Position numbers and translations under genes: made by a program. The notes under the pieces are model-generated. The model had not been told where the DNA came from. It did not search any database and worked only from the letters and a program-made list of their open reading frames with translations. Below are positions 39,541 to 48,873 of a stretch of 64,000 nt of DNA, one piece after another. How positions within the stretch are numbered: position 1 is the stretch's first letter; every line of letters begins with the position of its first letter. The stretch lies in assembly GCF_026262505.1 (NCBI RefSeq), contig NC_067208.1, positions 13,649,962-13,713,961 on the forward strand, read 5' to 3'. Source of the DNA: Trichomonas vaginalis G3 (taxonomy: Eukaryota > Parabasalia > Trichomonadida > Trichomonadidae).

Positions 39541-41121
39541 GCAATTCTATACATGCGTAAACTGTCATGTAAGGTGGCATGTAGTCTTTACTTTGTCCCG
39601 TTGTTTGCGTAACCCTGAACGCGATGTGTATGGCTTCCTCCTACCTCAGTGTTACTCCAGTAACAATTTATAGGCAAACTTAACGTCCTCTTAACATCAT
39701 ATCCTTTACCCTTTGTCATTTCCTGACCAATCCCAAAATCTATGACTATGCAAACCTGCTTCAGATGTACTTAAATTTATGTAGTGACTGTGCGCAGGTA
39801 AATTTGCACCTGAAATCGTTTTACTTCCGCCTGTTTCCTTTGAAGAGTTTGCACAATACAAAACCTGTCGACTATTTGAGTCCAAGTTCCAAAACCAAGT
39901 ACTACTTCTGGTTTGGTAGAGTTCATTGACGTGTAAATAGAACCTATAGGATATAGTGTTTGAAGTATTTCTGTCTTTAACGTTTGAAGCTCTGTTTTGT
40001 CAGCTTTTTTATCATATAAATCTTGAGCAGTGAATTTAACTTTGTTTTCATCCTCCATGACATAGACATTTCTACATTTAATGTCTTTATCCGATGTTAA
40101 ACCTTCTGGAAAGTTAGGAGGTTTAAAATATAATCCACCCCACAGTTTTTTCAATCGTTCCTAAAATACTTTCTATACCAACAGTTGAGAAGAAGTTATG
40201 TGTATGTCCAACGTCACTTTTACTGTTTAAGGTTTCTTGTAAGTTTGTAATATTTGCAATGGTATGTGTATGTCCAACGTCACTTTTACTGTTTAAGTTT
40301 TCTTGTAAGTTTGTAATATTTGCAATGGTATGTGTATGGTTCTTATCCGCTTTAAGGTCTAAACATCCTGAAACCCACCCTGTATTGGCTTTACCTTCTA
40401 AAATCTTCGATGTCCGTTCATGGTACCATTCAACCATTTTTTTAAATTTCTTCATCTTTTCAATCCACATATTCCTTATTTGCCTTCTTCACTAACGCAC
40501 TAGCCATAAGTCCTTATCTACTTTCTCCTCTAACTCACTGTTGACATATGTTTTGTCAGCTTTCTTTTCAAGGCTAACGTTTAAGTCTGTTATTTCAGAT
40601 ATAGAATGTGTATGTCCAACGTCACTTTTCCTGTTTAAGGTTTCTTGTAAGTTTGTAATATTTGCAATGGTATGTGTATGAGTCTTTTTAGAATATTCTT
40701 TGTCAGCTCTTGTCACTTCACTTGACATTTTATTGTCAACATATGTTTTGTCCGCTAGTTCAGGATGAGTATGTTTTTTGTTGCATATGTTGCATCTGCT
40801 CTGTCATGTTCTTCTTGAACTTTTTCAATGACATACTCTTTGTCAGCTTGTTGTCAATATCTGCTTTCAAAAGAAGTTCTTTTATAGGCTTCTCGTTTAA
40901 AGTTCCTTTTTTTGGATTTACACAGACAGTATGGTTCTTACTGTCTTGAAACAGAAACTCGTCTGTCATTGGGTTTATCGTCAGTTTTAAGTTTCCTTCT
41001 TTCAATGACTCAGATATCTTAGAATAGTTTGAAAAGTTTGTTGTGTTCTTATTTAGAGCTTGCAAAATGAGTTGTCGGTTGTGTTTTATTTTCTCATAGA
41101 CGCTGTTTCTTTCGACATTTT
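39541..41121 (-). pseudogene. Element 1: phage-type tail-fibre/receptor-binding protein, broken
   Basis: Contains repeated shaft-like units: ITNLQETLNSKSDVGHTHT occurs several times, and KADKTYVNSELEEKVDK-type units recur. A tip follows with LYPIGSIYTSMNST...VLGFGTWTQI. This is the layout of phage tail fibres/collars. Broken at several places. The shaft has more VGHTH units than element 2, so its length varies between copies. Confidence 0.75.
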
Positions 41122-41136
41122 TATTCTAGATAAAAT

Positions 41137-41985
41137 ATGCTTCCAATAGAAAAAGAAAATTCAAGAGTTGCTACAACTAAACCATTAGATGAACTTTTTA
41201 CTAATGTCGGTCAAAAGTTTGAGACAGAGACCGTAAAGCATGAAGGCTATCGTTTTGACTACCCATTAAGATGGCTAAGAGACCCATCTGTCAAAAAGCT
41301 ATTGGCTTTCGTAGAATGAAGTTTGTGTCTGTAGAAGATAAAAGTTTTCCATTTATTGTAAGGTTTCATATAGATTATATATCTGAAGGGAAACGAAAAA
41401 TGTGGGAAGAAATTGAGCTAATACAAGTTGACCTTTCATCTTCTCTACAGACTGCGTTAAAAAATATAGAAGATAAAATAAATTCATGTTATGCAAAATA
41501 TGCTGATGAATATGCAAATACCGAGAGCACACTTTATGTGAGAATTGTATATGACAAACAAAATTCACAAGTGTCATTTCAAATCTACGAAGACAATCCA
41601 AAGAAAGACGAACAAATATATACAGAATTCACTGCAATGTCATGGTATTATTTGCAAAGAATGTTAAATCAGAAAGTCGAACTTCCTTTAGCAAATATTT
41701 ACAGTCGATATGCAAGAGATGAACCATATTTATTTTAAAGATGTTTTCGACTCAGATGCTATTATAGTTCATGCTTCATTTTCTGGTGCACAAACTCTTT
41801 TTTATGCTTGGCAAATGACTTTTACGAAAAACCTACAAAGCTATATGAACCACCGAGTGGAAGTATTTCAGACTTTCAAGTATGGTTTACAACAGATGGA
41901 AAGAAAGAGAATAGTTCCATTATACCATGCGTTTTACTTAGAACTTAGTTTCATATACAACTACTATCGAACGGTAAAAATATAA
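41137..41985 (+). pseudogene. Element 1: member of the 282-aa protein family, broken
   Basis: Begins MLPIEKENSRVATTKPLDEL and ends FYLELSFIYNYYRTVKI, as in the whole copy at 46,724-47,572. The middle third differs markedly in sequence from element 2 while the ends are nearly identical, so the middle has diverged or been exchanged. Broken. Confidence 0.6.
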
Positions 41986-42228
41986 TTTTAATACGGTGAG
42001 TGTTGGATTTGGTTGCCAACTAGACTGCGGTGCAGGTTCAGGCTGTTGTATAACAGGAGCTTGTTCTTCTGGTTCAGGGTCTTTAGGTATAATACCAACA
42101 AACTGACCTACTCTTTTACCAATATTTTTGACTCCGTTCCAAATTCCTCTTCCGACAGATTTTATTCCATTCCATATACCTCTTCCAACATTTCGAAAGA
42201 AGTTTCCTATTCTTCCAAAGAAACCCAT
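41986..42228 (-). pseudogene. Element 1: MGFFGRIG amphipathic small protein
   Basis: Copy of the 80-aa protein at 46,479-46,721. The amphipathic N-terminal helix (GNFFRNVGRGIWNGIKSV) and Pro/Glu-rich tail are preserved; the end is altered. Convergent with the 282-aa family gene. Confidence 0.6.
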
Positions 42229-42246
42229 TTACTATATTGTAAAAAT

Positions 42247-42609
42247 CTAATGTCCGCCTAGTCTCTTACGTTTCCTTCTGAGTTCCATTGCATTCTTTAA
42301 CTGGAGCTCATACATTCTATTTCTCCTCTGGTAGAAAACATACTCTGGGTCAACTCCTGTGTTCGCGTCATCTGCATAGAGTTGTTTATATCCCACTTCA
42401 GGGTTTGTATAAAACTCTTTCCATCTCATATTTGCATACCATGGTGGCAAACCTAACGCAGCGTCATTTGACATGGCAGTTTGCATTTGTACATCTGTTG
42501 GCACTTGACCATAGTTTGCCATTGCAGTTTGTATTCTAACTTCATTTGGAATATTCTCTGGGTTTGGTTGTCCAGGTTGCTGTGCATTCGCTAAGTTCTG
42601 TGCGTCCAT
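42247..42609 (-). CDS. Element 1: unknown 120-aa protein with basic tail
   Basis: Open and essentially identical to the copy in element 2 (46,098-46,460). A Gln/Asn/Pro-rich N-terminus and a short repeat (RIQTAMANYGQVPTD / QMQTAMSNDAA) precede a Tyr-rich middle, ending ELRRKRKRLGGH. The basic tail could bind DNA or serve as a nuclear signal. Unusually well conserved between copies. Family unknown. Confidence 0.65.
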   Translation of the reverse strand: MDAQNLANAQQPGQPNPENIPNEVRIQTAMANYGQVPTDVQMQTAMSNDAALGLPPWYANMRWKEFYTNPEVGYKQLYADDANTGVDPEYVFYQRRNRMYELQLKNAMELRRKRKRLGGH

Positions 42610-42632
42610 TTAATATTAGATAAAAATATCTC

Positions 42633-42764
42633 TTACGAGTACATATACTGAACATTTGCAGGCATTGGTTCATCTTCATATTCTCTATATCTTTCTGCCA
42701 CGTCAAATAAGTAAATGACACAATGGAAAAAACCTAAAACAAGTAGTCCTATTTCAAACCACAT
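42633..42764 (-). CDS. Element 1: 43-aa single-span membrane protein
   Basis: An open frame of 43 codons: MWFEIGLLVLGFFHCVIYLF forms one transmembrane helix, followed by a charged tail (ERYREYEDEP). The same frame is preserved in element 2 (45,943-46,074). Small membrane proteins of this kind occur in virophages and PLVs; role unknown. Confidence 0.6.
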   Translation of the reverse strand: MWFEIGLLVLGFFHCVIYLFDVAERYREYEDEPMPANVQYMYS

Positions 42765-42779
42765 TTACTTACTAGTAAA

Positions 42780-43568
42780 ATTTCTTTGTTATGACACTTT
42801 CTCCAGTTTATAGGACCTCTCTCATATTCTATCTTATCGTATCTAAACTCATAGTCATGTATGTTCCTCTAACCATCTCATGACACTTTCCAAACCACTT
42901 TTATCGGATGTAAAGTAAAAGCATGGATGGTTATGTAAAACGTCTAAAGTTTCTAAAGAGTCTCTCAAAGTCCAGTCTACTTGGTATTGAAAATCCCATG
43001 TGTTATAGAACGGCGGGTCCACTATAAAGAAAACATTTTCCTTGTCTTTATATTTTTCATACAACTCTGTCCAATGACATCTCACAAACTCTATACCCTC
43101 AATATATTTTTTCTATGTTTCTTTGAAAACATTTGTATAGTTAAGATATAAAACTTTTGACATAAGTGTTTCAATGTCATGAACTCTTATAGCACCACTA
43201 TATAATAGTCTAGCAGATATACTATCCCAGTCAATATACTCTGCCTTTTTCAAAACCTCTCTGACAGTATTTTTCTTATCTAATGGTATACGTTCCATCT
43301 TACCTATAGGTATCTTTTCTTTCAACTCTTTCAATATTTTGTTTGTGTCTGGTATATGTTTGAGACGGTTCATATAGTTGTCGAAGTCATTGCATATAAT
43401 CTTTGAGTCAGGAAATACAGTATGGCACAAATGAGATATATAGAAACTTCCACCGAACAAATCTACAAATGTTAGACCATTCGGTAGTTTCTTAAGTTCT
43501 CTCAATATAATATCTTTACATCTACTCTTATTTCCAAAGAAGGGTAACGGTGGTTTTGTAAAATTCAT
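42780..43568 (-). pseudogene. Element 1: DNA adenine methyltransferase (D12 class), broken
   Basis: Motifs PPLPFFGNKSRC (N-terminal), FVDLFGGSFYISHL (AdoMet-binding motif I) and FIVDPPFYNTW (catalytic DPPY-type motif IV). This is the order of the Dam/D12 N6-adenine methyltransferases. Element-encoded methylation could mark its own DNA, or silence or protect it. Broken. It is the last gene before the right end. Confidence 0.8.
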
Positions 43569-44528
43569 TTTATATATATAATAAAAAATGTTTTTTCCTG
43601 AAAAGTGACAGATGTTTTATTGTGACTTCTTCGTAAAGACTTTGTTGAGATTTCTTCGTAAAGACTTTGTTGAGATTTCTTCGTAAATGAGTGTAAATGA
43701 CCCAAAAATATATTTTAGGTGAAGAGGTGAGATTCACCTCTTTTTTCACCTCTTTTTTTCACCCTCTTGAATTTTCATGAATTTCTTCGTAAGACTTTGT
43801 TAAGACTTCTTCATCTAATTTCTCATGAACTTTCTTGTCTATGTTTTGTTGAGATTTCTTCGTAAAGACTTTGTTGAGATTTCTTCGTAAAGACTTTGTC
43901 AAGATTTCATCGTAAAGACTTTGTTGAGATTTCTTCGTAAATGACCCTAGTAGTATATTTTTGGTGTAAATTTCATGAAAATTCAAGAGGGTGAAAAATT
44001 AGGTGAAAAAACAGGTGAAATCTCACCTCTTCACCTAAACATTATTTTTGGTGTAAATTTCATGAAAATTCAAGAGGGTGAAAAATTAGGTGAAAAAACA
44101 GGTGAAATCTCACCTCTTCACCTAAACATTATTTTTGGTGTAAAATTCATGAAAATTCACGAGGTGAAAAATTAGGTGAAAAACAGGTGAAATCTCACCT
44201 CTTCACCTAAACATTATTTTTGTCTGATTTTACGAAGAAGTCTTGACAAAACATTTACGAAGAAGAAGTCTTGACAAAACATTTACGAAGAAGTCTTGAC
44301 AAAACATTTACGAAGAAGTCTTGACAAAACATTTACGAAGAAGTCTTGACAAAACATTTACGAAGAAGAAGTCTTGACAAAACATTTACGAAGAAGTCTT
44401 GACAAAACATTTACGAAGAAGTCTTGACAAAACATTTACGAAGAAGTCTTGACAAAACATTTACGAAGAAGTCTTGACAAAACATGAAAACATTATATAA
44501 TGTTTTCGACCAAGAAGACTAACAATTT
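43569..44528. repeat. Element 1: 0.95-kb minisatellite block next to the right end
   Basis: Three repeat types follow each other. First, 25-bp units of the form GAGATTTCTTCGTAAAGACTTTGTT (about 43,625-43,690 and 43,785-43,945). Second, an 87-bp unit three times, starting near 43,961, 44,048 and 44,135, each with the GGTGA/TCACC palindrome. Third, about ten 25-bp units containing ACGAAGAAGTCTTGACAAAA (44,230-44,484), which are the reverse complement of the first type. The first and third types are thus inverted relative to each other. Element 2 lacks this whole block at the same place. Confidence 0.85.
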
Positions 44529-44600
44529 TCCGAATAAAAACTTCATTTATACTAAACATCTTCGGGGCTAGAAGGGGCGCAGCCCCTGGAAGCCCCACTA

Positions 44601-44633
<33 letters not shown>
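44529..44633 (-). repeat. Right terminal repeat of element 1
   Basis: Inverted copy of one 67-bp terminal unit with hairpin stems GGGGC-TGC-GCCCC, then CACTACC and 31 T. It ends at the TGTAG target duplicate. Confidence 0.85.
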
Positions 44634-44634
<1 letters not shown>

Positions 44635-45021
44635 TAGACATAATAATTCCTGCATTCTTGCTTTTCATTCAACATTATTCTTCATAGTCAGGGATTATGA
44701 GGAATTAAATTTAATTCCTATACGCCGAAGGTGATATAACATTAATTTTGTTTATCAAATTACCAAATTTATAAAAAATATATATCAATATATTGAATAT
44801 TATGGTAATTGTTAAACTTTTTCGCATATATATGTAAATATTCTCGATAAAATCACTAGAATTGAAGAGTTGAAACAAAAATTAAAGATTGACTAAACAT
44901 ATAAAATATTAGTCTTAATATACCAAATAAGGATATTGTTTTTCTTGTCTGAAGTGGAATATTATCAATTATTTTCCTTGGTACTAATAATATTCTCTCT
45001 CGTTAAGAGCTTTCTCATGGG
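44634..45021. other. Host DNA between the two elements
   Basis: About 388 very AT-rich bases with no gene seen. It does not resemble either element and is taken as the original target locus. Confidence 0.6.
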
Positions 45022-45086
45022 AAAAAAAAAAAAAAAAAAAAAAAAAAAGGTAGTGGGGCTTCCAGGCACTTCGTGCCCTCTAGCCC
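45022..45086 (+). repeat. Terminal repeat of element 2
   Basis: 27 A, GGTAGT, and one terminal hairpin with stems GGCAC-TTC-GTGCC inside GGGCT...AGCCC. Only about the first 35 bases of the 67-bp unit of element 1 are present. Confidence 0.8.
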
Positions 45087-45140
45087 CCCGTCACTTTTCT
45101 GTCACTTTTCAGGAAAAAACATTTTTATTATATATATAAA

Positions 45141-45958
45141 ATGAATTTTACAAAACCACCGTTACCCTTCTTTGGAAATAAGAGTAGATGTAAAGATATT
45201 CTATTGAGAGAACTTAAGAAACTACCGAATGGTCTAACATTTGTAGACTTGTTCGGTGGAAGTTTCTATATATCTCATTTGTGCCATACAATATTTCCTG
45301 ACTCAAAGATTATATGCAATGACTTCGACAACTATATGAACCGTCTCAAACATATACCAGACACAAACAAAATATTGAAAGAGTTAAAAGAAAAGATACC
45401 TATAGGTAAGATGGAACGTATACCATTAGATAAGAAAAATACTGTCAGAGAGGTTTTGAAAAAGGCAGAGTATATTGACTGGGATAGTATATCTGCTAGA
45501 CTATTATATAGTGGTGCATATAGAGTTCATGACATTGAACACTTATGTCAAAAGTTTTATATCTTAACTATACAAATGTTTTCAAAGAGAACATAGAAAA
45601 ATATATTGAGGGTATAGAGTTTGTGAGATGTCATTGGACAGAGTTGTATGAAAAATATAAAGACAAGGAAAATGTTTTCTTTATAGTGGACCCGCCGTTC
45701 TATAACACATGGGATTTTCAATACCAAGTAGACTGGACTTTGAGAGACTCTTTAGAAACTTTAGACGTTTTACATAACCATCCATGCTTTTACTTTACAT
45801 CCGATAAAAGTGGTTTGGAAACCGTTATGAGATGGTTAGAGGACATACATGACTATGAGTTTAGATATGACAAGATAGAATATGAGAGAGGTCCTATAAA
45901 CCGGAGAAAGTGTCATAACAAAGAAATTTTATTGGTAAGTAAATGTGGTTTGAAATAG
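45141..45958 (+). pseudogene. Element 2: DNA adenine methyltransferase (D12 class), broken
   Basis: Same motifs as the element 1 copy: PPLPFFGNKSRC, FVDLFGGSFYISHL, and FIVDPPFYNTW. It begins only about 55 bases after the terminal repeat, with leader TTATATATATAAAATG. Its 3' end overlaps the 43-aa gene by 16 bases. Broken. Confidence 0.8.
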
Positions 45959-46074
45959 GACTACTTGTTTTAGGTTTTTTCCATTGTGTCATTTACTTAT
46001 TTGACGTGGCAGAAAAGTACAGAGAATATGAAGATGAACCGATGCCTGCAAATGTTCAGTATATGTACTCGTAA
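45943..46074 (+). CDS. Element 2: 43-aa single-span membrane protein
   Basis: MWFEIGLLVLGFFHCVIYLF helix plus charged tail (EKYREYEDEP). It starts inside the end of the methyltransferase region. Conserved with 42,633-42,764. Confidence 0.6.
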   Translation: MWFEIGLLVLGFFHCVIYLFDVAEKYREYEDEPMPANVQYMYS

Positions 46075-46097
46075 GAGATATTTTTATCTAATATTAA

Positions 46098-46460
46098 ATG
46101 GACGCACAGAACTTAGCGAATGCACAGCAACCTGGACAACCAAACCCAGAGAATATTCCAAATGAAGTTAGAATACAAACTGCAATGGCAAACTATGGTC
46201 AAGTGCCAACAGATGTACAAATGCAAACTGCCATGTCAAATGACGCTGCGTTAGGTTTGCCACCATGGTATGCAAATATGAGATGGAAAGAGTTTTATAC
46301 AAACCCCGAAGTGGGATATAAACAACTCTATGCAGATGACGCGAACACAGGAGTTGACCCAGAGTATGTTTTCTACCAGAGGAGAAATAGAATGTATGAG
46401 CTCCAGTTAAAGAATGCTATGGAACTCAGAAGGAAACGTAAGAGACTAGGTGGACATTAG
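46098..46460 (+). CDS. Element 2: unknown 120-aa protein with basic tail
   Basis: Same protein as 42,247-42,609, open, with no difference seen by eye. The leader TTTTTATCTAATATTAAATG places the ATG directly behind an AT-rich word. Confidence 0.65.
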   Translation: MDAQNLANAQQPGQPNPENIPNEVRIQTAMANYGQVPTDVQMQTAMSNDAALGLPPWYANMRWKEFYTNPEVGYKQLYADDANTGVDPEYVFYQRRNRMYELQLKNAMELRRKRKRLGGH

Positions 46461-46478
46461 ATTTTTACATATAGTAAA

Positions 46479-46721
46479 ATGGGTTTCTTCAGTAAGATAG
46501 GAAACTTCTTTCGAAATGTTGGAAGAGGTATATGGAATGGAATAAAATCTATCGGAAGAGGAGTATGGAACGGAGTCAAAAATATTGGTAAAAGAGTAGG
46601 TCAGTTCGTTGGTATTATACCTAAAGACCCTGAACCAGAAGAACAAGCTCCTGTTATACAACAGCCTGAACCTGCACCACAGTCAAGTTGGCAACCAAAT
46701 CCAACACCTCAACCGTATTAA
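46479..46721 (+). CDS. Element 2: 80-aa amphipathic small virion-type protein
   Basis: MGFFSKIGNFFRNVGRGIWN opens an amphipathic helix with GIWNGIKS/GVWNGVKN repeats. A hinge and a Pro/Gln/Glu tail (DPEPEEQAPVIQQPEPAPQ) follow. The helix resembles membrane-active peptides of minor capsid proteins, such as adenovirus protein VI in role. Position among virion-type genes agrees. Function is inference. Confidence 0.55.
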   Translation: MGFFSKIGNFFRNVGRGIWNGIKSIGRGVWNGVKNIGKRVGQFVGIIPKDPEPEEQAPVIQQPEPAPQSSWQPNPTPQPY

Positions 46722-46723
46722 AA

Positions 46724-47572
46724 TTATATTTTTACCGTTCGATAGTAGTTGTATATGAGACTAAGTTCTAAGTAAAACGCATGGTATAATGGAACTATTC
46801 TCTTTCTTCCATCTGTTGTAAACCATACTTGAAAGTCTGAAATACTTCCACTCGGTGGTTCATATAGCTTTGTAGGTTTTTCGTAAAAGTCATTTGCCAA
46901 GCATAAAAAAGAGTTTTGTGCACCAGAAAATGAAGCATGAACGATAATAGCATCTGAGTCGAAAACATTTTCATATGTTCCATTAGGGTTTTCGACTTCA
47001 TAAAAGTTCGGGTGTACTGGATATTCTGCAGGCTGATTTAACATCCTCAAAAATCTATACCATGCCAAGTTGTTATATTTTGTAGAAATATAAACGTCTT
47101 CTCCAAGGTCTTCTATTCTATTGATTTTAACAGTTGCATTTTTCCTGTCATATAAAATATCGAGATGGTACTCTCCTTCGTCAATGTTGTACTGTTTTGC
47201 ATATTCGAGATAGATATCGTTTATTTTTTCTTGAAAAGCTTGAAGAGTTGTTTCTAAGTTTACAAGCAAATTCACTTGTAAAAGTTTTCCCTGTTCAAAT
47301 TTCTCATACGTATGTTTTTCTTTGTTATAGTATCGAATTTCAAAAGCGACCGTAAATGGGAAACCATGTATGGCTTCTGAAATGAACTTCATTCTACGAA
47401 AGCCAACAGCTTTTGTGACGGATGGGTCTCTTAGCCATCTCAATGGGTAGTCAAAACGATAGCCTTCATGCTTTACGGTCTCTGTCTCAAACTTTTGACC
47501 TACGTTAGTAAAAAGTTCATCTAATGGTTTAGTTGTAGCAACTCTAGAATTTTCTTTTTCTATTGAAAGCAT
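46724..47572 (-). CDS. Element 2: unknown 282-aa protein
   Basis: Open frame. The N-terminus is MLSIEKENSRVATTKPLDEL. The first 90 residues include WLRDPSVTKAVGFRRMKF; the middle is variable; the C-terminal 80 residues are conserved (VHASFSGAQNSFLCLANDFY, ISDFQVWFTTDG, FYLELSLIYNYYR). Strand-rich. No family recognised; a virion or attachment protein is plausible since it shares an 18-bp divergent promoter with the tail fibre. A shorter paralogue lies at 51,695-52,076. Confidence 0.6.
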   Translation of the reverse strand: MLSIEKENSRVATTKPLDELFTNVGQKFETETVKHEGYRFDYPLRWLRDPSVTKAVGFRRMKFISEAIHGFPFTVAFEIRYYNKEKHTYEKFEQGKLLQVNLLVNLETTLQAFQEKINDIYLEYAKQYNIDEGEYHLDILYDRKNATVKINRIEDLGEDVYISTKYNNLAWYRFLRMLNQPAEYPVHPNFYEVENPNGTYENVFDSDAIIVHASFSGAQNSFLCLANDFYEKPTKLYEPPSGSISDFQVWFTTDGRKRIVPLYHAFYLELSLIYNYYRTVKI

Positions 47573-47590
47573 ATTTTATCTAGAATAAAA
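47573..47590. promoter_or_regulatory. Element 2: bidirectional promoter of tail fibre and 282-aa genes
   Basis: ATTTTATCTAGAATAAAA between two ATGs; nearly palindromic around CTAG. The same sequence is in element 1 at 41,122-41,136. Confidence 0.5.
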
Positions 47591-48873
47591 ATGTCAAATG
47601 AAACAGCGTCTATGAGAGAAATACAACACAACCGACAACTCATTATACAAGCTCTAAATAAGAACACAACAAACTTTTCAAACTATTCTAAGATATCTGA
47701 GTCATTGAAAGAAGGAAATTTAAAACTGACGATAAACCCATTGACAGACGAGTTTCTGTTTCAAGACAGTAAGAACCATACTGTTTGTATAATCCAACAA
47801 AAGGAACTTTAAACGAGAAGCCTATAGATGAACTTCTTTTGAAAGCAGATGTTGACAACAAAGCTGACAAAGAATATGTCATTGAAAAAGTTCAAGAAGA
47901 ACATGACAGAGCAGATGCAACATATGCAACAAAAGAGGATGTTGAAAAGAAAGCAGATAAAACATATGTTAACGATGAGTTAGAATGTGTGGCTAGTGCG
48001 TTAGTGAAGAAGGCAGATAAGGAATATGTGGATGAAAAAGACAATGAAATTAAAGAAAGGGTTGAATGGTATAATGAACGGACATCGAAGATTTTAAAAC
48101 GAAAGCTGATACAGGATGGGTTTCAGGGTGTTAGACCTTAAAGCCGACAAAGAAACTGTAGATATGTTGGCACAAACGGTTTCAAGTCATACCAGAGGTT
48201 TAATGGAAGATGGACAACAGTTGAAAGAGCTTGAGAAAGGTGTTACAGAGTTAAGGAATACAAAAGCAGACTCGACATGGATAAAAGGATATGTAGATGC
48301 AACAAAAGAGTATATTTCACATGGACAGAAGGAACATACCCACAAAAATATCATAGACATAGCATCTCTGACGTAAATGAACTTGAAGAAAAGTTATATA
48401 AAAAAGCAGACAAAACAGAGCTTCAAACATTAAAGACAGAAATACTTCAAACATTATATCCTATAGGCTCTATTTATACGTCAATGAACTCTACCAGACC
48501 AGAAGTAGTACTTGGTTTTGGAACTTGGACTCAAATAGTCGACAGGTTTTTGTATTGTGCAAACTCTTCAAAGGAAACAGGTGGAAGTAAAAACGATTCA
48601 GGTGAAAATTTACCTGCACACAGTCACTACATAGATTTAAGTACATCTCAAGCAGGTTGGCATAAGCATAGATATTGGGATTGGTCAGGAATGACAAAAG
48701 GTAAAGGATATGATGTTAAAGACGACGTTAAGTTTGCTATAAATTGTTACTGGAGTGACACTCAGGGAGAAGGAAACCATACACATTTCGTTTCAGGGTA
48801 TACACAAACAACGGACAAAGTAAAGACTACATGCCACCTTACATGACAGTTTACGCATGGTATAGAATTGCTT
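47591..48873 (+). pseudogene. Element 2: phage-type tail-fibre/receptor-binding protein, broken
   Basis: An N-terminal helical anchor (MREIQHNRQLIIQALNKN) is followed by trimeric-fibre-like repeats (KADKTYVNDELE, KKADKEYVDEKDNEI). A phage collar/tip domain comes next: LYPIGSIYTSMNSTRPEVVL, FGTWTQIVDRF, GGSKNDSGENLPAHSHYIDL, and a typical phage fibre end, PYMTVYAWYRIA. In tailed phages such proteins bind the host surface. In a Polinton-like element it would give host attachment. Broken at a few places. Confidence 0.8.

Larger units (their letters stand above)
21037..44633 (+). mobile_element. Element 1: Polinton-like (Maverick-related) virus element, both ends present, broken
   Basis: About 23.6 kb bounded by a run of 24 A at the left and 31 T at the right, then inverted copies of GGTAGTGGGGCTTCCAGG. 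Contents in order: coiled-coil protein, a 394-aa virion-type protein, candidate major capsid protein, small genes, candidate minor capsid protein, SF3 helicase, packaging ATPase, a hypervariable repeat locus, two KilA-N family genes, an unknown gene, another KilA-N gene, HNH endonuclease, small virion-type genes, integrase, tail fibre, small genes, and adenine methyltransferase at the right end. No polymerase B, so it fits the PLV side of the Polinton/virophage assembly. It is a fossil with roughly two dozen or more breaks, though many genes remain open. The small distance from element 2 suggests recent insertion. Confidence 0.9.

Noticed and set aside
44230-44484. Regular 25-bp repeats resembling a CRISPR array
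   Set aside because: Units follow each other without unique spacers, in a eukaryotic virus-like element; this is a minisatellite.
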